Shown piece by piece: positions 1 through 5,261 of a stretch of 5,261 nt of DNA. Origin of the DNA: Candidatus Cloacimonadota bacterium (GTDB lineage Bacteria; Cloacimonadota; Cloacimonadia; Cloacimonadales; TCS61). Position 1 is the first letter of the stretch, and every line of letters begins with the position of its first letter. Where the stretch lies: positions 1 to 5,261 of the forward strand of contig DAOUVH010000104.1 in NCBI GenBank assembly GCA_030667725.1, given 5' to 3'. Under the pieces are notes generated by a model, which was not told the DNA's origin, did no database searches, and was given only the letters and a program-made list of their open reading frames with translations. The position numbers and the translations under genes were made by a program.

Positions 1-864
1 ATTCTTAAAAAGATAAATCCCAGGTTGATATATGCTGCTTCTTCTGGCTTTGGTCACACAGGACCGCATTCCAAAAAACCTGCTTATGATATGTTGGTTC
101 AGGCAATGGGCGGAATAATGAGTATTACCGGTTGGAAGAACACTCCTCCTACAAGAGTTGGAATGTCGATTGGTGATATCGGCGCTTCACTGTTTACAGC
201 AATTGGTATAAATTCAGCTTTATATCAAAGAGAAAAAACCGGGGTCGGTCAAAAAATTGATATTGCAATGCTGGATTGCATGGTAGCTTTACTGGAAAAT
301 GCTTTAGTTCGCTATCAAGTTGATGGAAAACCGCCAACACCGATTGGTAATCGTCATCCCACAATCACTCCTTTTCAGGCATTCAAAGCCAAAGATGACT
401 ACTTTGTTCTTCCCATTGGTAACGACAAGCTCTGGGTAAAATTCTGTAATGCAATTGATAGAGAAGAACTGATCGCTGATAATAAATTCGCTACAAATGG
501 AGCCAGAACTGAAAATCTGAAAGTGCTTATCCCCTTGCTTGAAGATATCTTTTTAACCAGAACCGCTTCCCAGTGGATAGAACTTTTTGAAGATAAGGGA
601 ATCCCTTGTAGCCCTATAAACACAATTGATAAAGTTATGAATGACGAACAGGTTCTGGCAAGAAATATGATCGTTGAAGTAGAAGATGAAAAAGCCGGTA
701 AAACCAAAATTGCTGGTAATCCTATCAAGATGACATCAATTCCTGAAGAGAGAAAACGCGAGCCTGCACCAAAGATCGGTGAGCATACAGTAGAGATTCT
801 AAGAAAATATCTGGAGTTTGATGAGAATAAGATAAAGCAATTGAAAGAAGATGGTGTGATCTAA
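1..864 (+). CDS. Class III CoA-transferase (CaiB/BaiF family), 5'-truncated by the window edge
   Basis: The frame is open from base 1 and reads ILKKINPRLIYAASSGFG, matching the family's NPRLIYxxxSGFGxTGP segment. The TTG at 25 is therefore an internal Leu codon and the true start lies upstream. There are 287 visible codons against about 390-400 in the family, so roughly 100-110 N-terminal residues are missing. Family III enzymes move CoA between carboxylic acids through an aspartyl-CoA anhydride in the cytoplasm. The likely catalytic Asp is in AMLDCMVALL (GAT at 274-276), at the position of Asp169 in formyl-CoA transferase (MQDAV). Other family landmarks are PAYDMLVQAMGG, GNRHPTITPFQAF, GIPCSPINTIDKVMNDEQVLAR, GNPIKM and PAPKIGEHT near the C-terminus, which is complete. 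The stop TAA directly abuts the amidase ATG, so the two genes are probably one operon. The acid substrate cannot be told from sequence: carnitine, succinyl, formyl, racemase and other subfamilies look alike at this level. Confidence 0.93.
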   Translation: MLKKINPRLIYAASSGFGHTGPHSKKPAYDMLVQAMGGIMSITGWKNTPPTRVGMSIGDIGASLFTAIGINSALYQREKTGVGQKIDIAMLDCMVALLENALVRYQVDGKPPTPIGNRHPTITPFQAFKAKDDYFVLPIGNDKLWVKFCNAIDREELIADNKFATNGARTENLKVLIPLLEDIFLTRTASQWIELFEDKGIPCSPINTIDKVMNDEQVLARNMIVEVEDEKAGKTKIAGNPIKMTSIPEERKREPAPKIGEHTVEILRKYLEFDENKIKQLKEDGVI

Positions 865-2151
865 ATGAAGTTTATTTCTGAATGTTCTTTATCCAAAACA
901 ATTTCTCAATTACAAAACAAAGAACTTACACCAGAAAAATTGATCGACGATCTTTGTGATAAACTGGATAAATGGGATTCTAAGATAAAAGCATTTCTGC
1001 CAGAACACGATAGACGGGAACGTTTACATCAAGATTTAAAAGAACTTTTTCATAAGTTCCCAGATCCTGCGGATAGACCGATCTTGTTTGGAATTCCAAT
1101 TGGGGTCAAAGACATATTCCATATTGATGGTTTTGAAACAAAAGCAGGTTCAGATCTGCCTTCAGAAATTCTTCAGGGTAAAGAAGCTGAAGTTGTTTCC
1201 AAACTAAAAAAAGCAGGTGCTTTGATCATGGGAAAAACCGTAACAACCGAATTTGCTTATTTCCATCCCGGAGCTACCTGTAATCCACATAATTTTGATC
1301 ATACACCAGGTGGATCAAGTAGTGGTTCGGCAGCAGCAGTTGCAGCCGGATTCTGTCCCTTAGCTTTGGGAACACAGACTATCGGTTCAATTTCCCGACC
1401 TGCTGCTTTCTGCGGGATAACCGGCTTCAAACCAAGTTTTAGCAGAATATCTACCGATGGAGTAATCCCATTCTCAAGATCTGCAGATCATATCGGTTTT
1501 TTCACGCAAGATATGGAAGGGAGTAATATCGTTGCTTCAATTCTTTGCGATAATTGGGTTAATAATCAGACCGATTTTCAAAAAAAACCTGTATTGGGAA
1601 TTCCGGAAGGGAAATATCTGGATCAGGCATCATCGGAAATCCTCTCTGCTTTTTTTGAAACTGTTGAGAAGTTGAAGCAAAAAGGTCTAATCATTAAATC
1701 TATTCCTACTTTTGATAATATTAATAAAATCAATGATCAACATAAGTTGATGAATGCAGCAGAATTTGCAGAAGTACATAAAAACTGGTTTAAAAAGTAC
1801 AAAAACAATTATCACCAGGTTTCTATTGACCTAATTGAAACAGGGAAAAGTGTCTTTCCTGATGATTTAGAAAATGCGATAAAAGGTAGAATTCAACTCC
1901 GTGAAGAGTTGGAACAATTGCAAAAGGAAAATGGAATTGATCTCTGGATATCTCCTTCAACTTCTACAACTCCTCCACTGGGTCTAGATTCTACCGGAGA
2001 TCCAACAATGAATCTTCCCTGGACTTATGCGGGTGTTCCGACAATATCCCTCCCTTTTGGGTTATCTGGTGAGTTGCCTTATGGAATTCAATTTGCTGGA
2101 AATTATTATAAAGATGAAACTTTATTTCAACTAATGAAGAGAATCGTATGA
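865..2151 (+). CDS. Amidase-signature family hydrolase
   Basis: This 428-residue enzyme has the Lys-cisSer-Ser triad of the amidase signature family, which hydrolyses amide bonds of small carboxamides. Lys82 lies in GIPIGVKDIF (AAA at 1108-1110). The cis-Ser is Ser151 in TPGGSSSGSAAAVAAG and the nucleophile is Ser175 in GTQTIGSISRPAAFCG. The Ser-Ser spacing of 24 equals that of fatty-acid amide hydrolase (217/241). The core continues with ITGFKPSFSRISTDGVIPFSRS, and the C-terminal half carries DLWISPSTSTTPPLG and the typical GVPTISLPFGLSGELPYGIQFAG. The protein is a little short for the family (usually about 450-500), ending soon after that motif. The loop before the nucleophile reads Q-T-I-G-S instead of the common D-x-G-G-S. 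The start ATG follows the upstream stop with no gap and lacks a clear Shine-Dalgarno; only a weak GAAAGAAG about 14 nt upstream is seen, so translational coupling is likely. It has no signal peptide and is cytoplasmic. A GatA role is unlikely, since no gatB or gatC is adjacent and the sequence is more like stand-alone amidases. The substrate is unknown. Confidence 0.92.
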   Translation: MKFISECSLSKTISQLQNKELTPEKLIDDLCDKLDKWDSKIKAFLPEHDRRERLHQDLKELFHKFPDPADRPILFGIPIGVKDIFHIDGFETKAGSDLPSEILQGKEAEVVSKLKKAGALIMGKTVTTEFAYFHPGATCNPHNFDHTPGGSSSGSAAAVAAGFCPLALGTQTIGSISRPAAFCGITGFKPSFSRISTDGVIPFSRSADHIGFFTQDMEGSNIVASILCDNWVNNQTDFQKKPVLGIPEGKYLDQASSEILSAFFETVEKLKQKGLIIKSIPTFDNINKINDQHKLMNAAEFAEVHKNWFKKYKNNYHQVSIDLIETGKSVFPDDLENAIKGRIQLREELEQLQKENGIDLWISPSTSTTPPLGLDSTGDPTMNLPWTYAGVPTISLPFGLSGELPYGIQFAGNYYKDETLFQLMKRIV

Positions 2152-2211
2152 ATGAAAAATTAATTTAAAGAAATTATAAAGAAAGATATAGAATAAAGTT
2201 ATTTATTTATA

Positions 2212-2248
2212 AAAAAAGCCATTTCCGCAGAAAGAAAATGGCTTTTTT
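2212..2248. terminator. Bidirectional intrinsic terminator between convergent genes
   Basis: A perfect 13-bp inverted repeat (2212-2224 with 2236-2248) has the core GCCATTT/AAATGGC, flanked by A6 on the left arm and T6 on the right. The loop is about 11 nt (CCGCAGAAAGA), and one further C-G pair is possible inside it. Read on the + strand, the stem is followed by a T-rich run through about 2253, which would end the CoA-transferase/amidase transcript 61 nt past its stop. Read on the - strand, the A-run becomes the U-tract and would end the protease transcript. Its position between two converging stop codons supports the call. Confidence 0.88.
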
Positions 2249-2306
2249 CTTTTATTTACTAGAGAGAAATTATATGAACAAATCTGGTGTCAACTATTTT
2301 AAAACT

Positions 2307-4697
2307 CTATTTCCTCCCTCTCTCATACACAGCAGTTACATAATAGAATTTTTTTGCTTCCAACGATTGTATTGTCCAGGTTGTTCCATTCAAAGTTCCA
2401 TCATTAGTAACATCAATAAATTCACCATCCGGAGTATTGGAAGCATAAACTTTATAAGTTGTTGCACCTTCAAAAGAAGTCCAGTTCAACTCAATATATG
2501 GATCATTCCAGGTAATTGTAAGATCTTGAACATTATTTGTAAATCCACTTACAGCAAATATCTGAATATCATCAATATTCCAACCGCAATATTTCCAACT
2601 ACCATCAGTTGAACCCATAGTCCAGCGAAGATAAACTGTTGGCTCATTATCAGCTATTTCTGAAATATCCAGATCCATTTGTATCCAGGAATAATCCTCG
2701 ATTTCATCTGTATTTTGCCAAACGGTTGTCCAGTTTGAACCATCTTTACTAACTTTTACATAAGCATGGTCGTGAAGCGGCTGTTCAACACCAAGCCATC
2801 TCCAAAATTTCAAGTGTACATTATGCATTTCCGAACAATTAATTGCAGTGCTTGTAAGATGTCGTTCAGGAAGATTGTTGGGATAATCTCCATTCAGATT
2901 GTATCCATAAACATAATCTCCAGTGTTACCGCTTGTCGGGTCGGGCCCACCATGTTCTCCACCTCCACCTGTTGGCACACCAAATGCCCATTGGTCTTCG
3001 GTTATCCAACCCGGATTACTATTTAGAGTCCATTCATATCTTAAAGTAGGTTCCCCGATAGCTAAAATCACTTCTCTTATTGTATCTCCAAGATGGTTGG
3101 TTGTATTCGTGAATTGAATTATAGTTGAATGAGCACCTTCACTTAATGTTTCAGCATTACTATTAATTTGCACAGTCAGATCGGTTGTTTCATAAGGAAG
3201 TAAAGAACCGGAAATATTGCCAGTAAAAGACAACCAGTCAATATCCGGATCAAGAGTGACTTCATAATTAATTTGATAATTATTTTTATTTTCTATTTCA
3301 TAAATTTTACTTAATGGTGAGAAGGGTCCGCCATAAGGTCCTTCGGAATTAAAAACTTCTTCTGGATTTACTCGCAAGCCAGCTTTTACTGAGAGTGCTT
3401 TGATACAGAAATTACCGGTATTCTGAAAACCGGATGGATCGTTATAATAATAGAAATCCAGCCACTCTGAACCGGAGTAATAATAACTTTCCCCAGGATT
3501 TGCTGAAGATTCTACAATAGCTCTATATTGTGCTCCTAATAAAACTGGAACATCTGAAGTTCTATCGTAAGGATATTCTTCATTGGAGAAATAAAGATAA
3601 ATATAAAAATCATTTCCTTGAGATAAGTTGACTTTTGTAGTCAACTCTATTGTGTGAAATCCAGTATATTCTATATAACCTGATTCTGAAGAAAGTTCGT
3701 TAACCAAAACCCCGCTTTCCAAATTATCATATATTTTAACCACATAATTAACATTATCTTCAGAAGTGAAAAAGTTCACAGCTTCAAGTAATTCATTATC
3801 TTCGGCAGTAAAGGCATTGAAAACCTTTGTACATCCTGTCATTGTATCACGCCAGCCATGGTAATCATGATAGTAAGAATTTTCATAAGCCAAAGGCTCT
3901 ACATCTTGAAATGATATTGCTCCCATCTCTGGATGCTGACAGCAATGTTTATCATAATAAGAAATCCAGAAATAACCATCAAAACCCCAACTGCTTCCCC
4001 AACTGTTCTTGCAAAGCCAGGCTCCCGGTAAAGGTGCTTGAGTTACTTTATCATCATCCCAACCAACGATCCCAATAGCATGATTTGGGTCTAACGAACT
4101 TGTTGGTGGTTGATAATGAATATAATTTACAATAAAAGAACCATCATAACACATACAGGTTCCCAGAACACCTTCTTCCATAATTTTATTTTTGATCGTA
4201 TTGATATTACCCAGATCTGATTCTGCAATAAACCATTCGATATCCCGAGCATAGTAATAATGGTAACTTGAATTATATCGATCCGGTGGTGTACTGTAAG
4301 ATTGTCCGTCAATATCGCGAACTGCTCCTTCTACTCTTGAAAGGTAAGCAGAAGTTACCCGGTAATCTCCACCCTGATGAACTTCCAGACCACTTCCGGA
4401 CGGAGGGATTATATCATCGTTATTATGCTGGTTGAATCCATTCCACCAATCAAGATGATATTCTGCCAGGTTCGGTTCTCCTGTTTCTCCTGCATTTGCC
4501 CAGGCTTCCGTCATAAGAAGATTCCCTTCCATGGCTGCCATGGCTCCATGACACCAGCATGTACCACCTGATTGACTCTTTACCGATGTTACAAAATTTT
4601 CACCATTAACATCTCGTAGATCAAAAGTAGGTGGTGGATCGGCAAAAAGAAACAATGTTACAGAAAACAGAACAATTAATAAAATATATTTTTTCAT
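2307..4697 (-). CDS. Secreted papain-like (C1 family) cysteine protease with BACON-type, jelly-roll and FN3-like C-terminal modules
   Basis: This 796-residue protein starts with a clear signal peptide (MKKYILLIVLFSVTLFLFA, cleavage probably after Ala19). The C1 peptidase domain (about 24-265) has oxyanion Gln42, nucleophile Cys47 in GGTCWCHGAMAAMEGN, His206 in DPNHAIGIVGW and Asn231 in CKNSWGSSWGFDGYFW. No inhibitory propeptide is present: the mature end runs straight into FDLRDVNG. Residues about 267-437 resemble the lectin-like domain that follows many bacterial C1 peptidases (YYHDYHGW, then VKIYDNLESG). Residues about 440-548 are a BACON-type Ig-like module (GGPFSPLSKIYEIENK, WLSFTGNISGSLLPYETTDL, IIQFTNTTN). 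Residues about 552-716 form a MAM/choice-of-anchor-J-like jelly roll (WAFGVPTGGGG, YGYNLNGDYPNNLPERHL, GWNIDDIQIF). Residues about 721-793 are FN3-like and end in KKFYYVTAV. It probably degrades protein outside the cytoplasm, with the extra modules binding polymer or surface. The start is fixed by AAGGAG four nt upstream. It lies 74 bp after another secreted-protein gene on the same strand. The substrate is unknown; the domain names come from motif recognition. Confidence 0.92.
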   Translation of the reverse strand: MKKYILLIVLFSVTLFLFADPPPTFDLRDVNGENFVTSVKSQSGGTCWCHGAMAAMEGNLLMTEAWANAGETGEPNLAEYHLDWWNGFNQHNNDDIIPPSGSGLEVHQGGDYRVTSAYLSRVEGAVRDIDGQSYSTPPDRYNSSYHYYYARDIEWFIAESDLGNINTIKNKIMEEGVLGTCMCYDGSFIVNYIHYQPPTSSLDPNHAIGIVGWDDDKVTQAPLPGAWLCKNSWGSSWGFDGYFWISYYDKHCCQHPEMGAISFQDVEPLAYENSYYHDYHGWRDTMTGCTKVFNAFTAEDNELLEAVNFFTSEDNVNYVVKIYDNLESGVLVNELSSESGYIEYTGFHTIELTTKVNLSQGNDFYIYLYFSNEEYPYDRTSDVPVLLGAQYRAIVESSANPGESYYYSGSEWLDFYYYNDPSGFQNTGNFCIKALSVKAGLRVNPEEVFNSEGPYGGPFSPLSKIYEIENKNNYQINYEVTLDPDIDWLSFTGNISGSLLPYETTDLTVQINSNAETLSEGAHSTIIQFTNTTNHLGDTIREVILAIGEPTLRYEWTLNSNPGWITEDQWAFGVPTGGGGEHGGPDPTSGNTGDYVYGYNLNGDYPNNLPERHLTSTAINCSEMHNVHLKFWRWLGVEQPLHDHAYVKVSKDGSNWTTVWQNTDEIEDYSWIQMDLDISEIADNEPTVYLRWTMGSTDGSWKYCGWNIDDIQIFAVSGFTNNVQDLTITWNDPYIELNWTSFEGATTYKVYASNTPDGEFIDVTNDGTLNGTTWTIQSLEAKKFYYVTAVYERGRK

Positions 4698-4701
4698 TTT
4701 T

Positions 4702-4707
4702 CTCCTT
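4702..4707 (-). promoter_or_regulatory. Ribosome binding site of the C1 protease gene
   Basis: On the - strand the sequence reads AAGGAG-AAAA-ATG. It is a strong Shine-Dalgarno that fixes the protease start at 4697, directly before a textbook signal peptide. It also shows that this gene has its own translation signal and does not depend on coupling to the gene upstream. Confidence 0.85.
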
Positions 4708-4730
4708 ATTTTATAAGTTGCTAATGTTTT

Positions 4731-4751
4731 GCGTGTGCACGCTTGTGCACG
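4731..4751. repeat. Short GC-rich tandem repeat / hairpin built on GTGCAC in the 74-bp gap
   Basis: Two near-identical 10-bp units, GCGTGTGCAC and GCTTGTGCAC, lie in tandem, followed by a G. Each contains the self-complementary hexamer GTGCAC (4735-4740 and 4745-4750), so the two copies can also pair across a 4-base loop (GCTT on the + strand, AAGC on the transcript), with two G-U type wobble pairs outside the stem on one strand. A second small inverted repeat, GCGTG-TG-CACGC, overlaps the left unit at 4731-4742. The element stands out as GC-rich in otherwise AT-rich intergenic DNA. It could be an mRNA hairpin between the two secreted-protein genes or a protein-binding site. No U-tract follows it in the - strand direction, so a terminator is not supported. 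Confidence 0.5.
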
Positions 4752-4771
4752 TTTGCTAGCAGCAGCTCAAT

Positions 4772-5261
4772 TTAATTCACCGCTGTCACATAATAAAACT
4801 TCTTTCCGTTCGAAGCAGAAGTGCTCCAGCTTTCATCGACAAAAGTTCCTGTGGTATCTTCTTCAAATCCCGAATAAGGTTCAGTTGATGAATAAATTTT
4901 GTAGGAAGTTGCTCCAGGAACGGGATTCCAATACAGTATTACATTATTATTTTCCAAAGTGATTTCCAATTCAGGTGCAGAAAATGCTTGAAGAAGCCAT
5001 TCTTTTGTATAAGGACCTCCGTAAGCCCCCATATCATTTGTTATTGTTCCTTTGGATGGAAATAATGCAAATCCAGGATTTGTTATATCTTCCAAATCAA
5101 AATATTGCGATAATTGATTTCCCGAATCTACACAAGGTGAATTTGAAGACAAATGAAAAATAGGACCTATGAAAGAGGGATCAGAATCAATATTTCCAGT
5201 AGACCAGTTAAACCATCCATTACCATTTGTATTTATTGAATTATAACCTCCTTCAACATCA
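4772..5261 (-). CDS. C-terminal part of a secreted beta-helix-type protein with a choice-of-anchor-Q-like segment and FN3-like terminal module (5' end outside the window)
   Basis: The frame is open from the window edge (first whole codon 5258-5260) to TAA at 4772-4774, giving 162 visible residues. The TTG at 5150-5152 is an internal Leu codon, because clear family sequence lies upstream of it. The visible part has NWSTGNIDSDPSF (about 19-30), HLSSNSPCVDSGN (36-48) and DMGAYGGP (76-83). This order is the typical close of right-handed parallel beta-helix proteins of the choice-of-anchor-Q type, which often read NIDADPLF, SPCIDAG, DMGAY. A linker with aromatic residues then leads to an FN3-like module (about 97-162: VILYWNPVPGATSYKIY, KKFYYVTAVN). 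The same module ends the protease encoded 74 bp downstream, so both proteins are probably exported by the same route. Signal peptide, helix repeats and any catalytic domain lie outside the window, so enzyme versus adhesin cannot be decided. Confidence 0.82.
   Translation of the reverse strand, partial: DVEGGYNSINTNGNGWFNWSTGNIDSDPSFIGPIFHLSSNSPCVDSGNQLSQYFDLEDITNPGFALFPSKGTITNDMGAYGGPYTKEWLLQAFSAPELEITLENNNVILYWNPVPGATSYKIYSSTEPYSGFEEDTTGTFVDESWSTSASNGKKFYYVTAVN

Noticed and set aside
25..30. TTG at 25 as the start of the CoA-transferase
   Set aside because: The frame is open upstream to base 1 with family-conserved residues (NPRLIY), so the gene continues beyond the window edge.
399..728. 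Open frame of 109 codons on the - strand inside the CoA-transferase gene
   Set aside because: It is antisense to a gene with clear family motifs throughout; its low-complexity Ser/Leu/Ile-rich translation looks like an antisense shadow and matches no family I recognise.
2238..2612. Open frame of 124 codons on the + strand starting in the terminator
   Set aside because: It begins inside the terminator stem and runs antisense to the FN3-like end and jelly roll of the protease; the Ile/Ser/Cys-rich product is not convincing.
4127..4312. Alternative - strand frame of 61 codons inside the protease gene
   Set aside because: It lies in a shifted frame within the C1 peptidase domain; the main frame there is continuous and carries the catalytic His and Asn motifs, so no frameshift is implied.
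4707..4716. TATAAAAT-like -10 element ahead of the protease gene on the - strand
   Set aside because: It abuts the Shine-Dalgarno, so a transcript starting there would lack the ribosome binding site, and no matching -35 is seen 17 bp upstream.
4731..4751. GTGCAC hairpin as an intrinsic terminator for the beta-helix-type protein gene
   Set aside because: The stem is only six perfect pairs and is followed on the - strand by ACGCAAAACATT, with no U-tract.
4729..4962. Open frame of 77 codons on the + strand covering the GTGCAC repeat
   Set aside because: It is antisense to the FN3-like coding region of the beta-helix-type protein, starts in the intergenic repeat and has no ribosome binding site.

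Overview
The window is AT-rich bacterial DNA carrying two convergent gene pairs, with no RNA genes, CRISPR arrays or mobile elements visible. The best taxonomic guess is an anaerobic bacterium of the Cloacimonadota (Cloacimonetes) type or a related deep lineage. This rests on the style of the secreted proteins: an N-terminal papain-like protease followed by BACON-type, jelly-roll and fibronectin-like modules, a beta-helix protein ending in a choice-of-anchor-Q type segment, and both proteins closing on the same FN3-like ending (KKFYYVTAV). That is pattern recognition from memory, not a search result.

Left half, + strand (1-2151): the 3' three quarters of a class III (CaiB/BaiF) CoA-transferase gene whose start lies before base 1, followed with no gap (TAAATG) by a complete amidase-signature hydrolase. 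The back-to-back junction and the absence of a good ribosome binding site for the second gene suggest one operon with translational coupling. The pair probably takes part in acyl-CoA/amide metabolism, but no substrate can be read from the sequence.

Middle (2152-2306): a short intergenic region with a 13-bp A/T-flanked hairpin that can act as a terminator in both directions, as expected between converging genes.

Right half, - strand (2307-5261): a secreted 796-residue C1 (papain-like) cysteine protease with four accessory C-terminal modules. Upstream of it, 74 bp away, is the 3' end of a second secreted or surface protein, probably a right-handed beta-helix protein, which runs off the window. 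The two proteins share a C-terminal FN3-like module and are probably exported to the same place. The 74-bp gap contains a small GC-rich tandem repeat/hairpin built on GTGCAC. I see no clearly new system here. The most interesting points are the shared C-terminal module, the unusual active-site details of the protease and the amidase, and the GTGCAC repeat.
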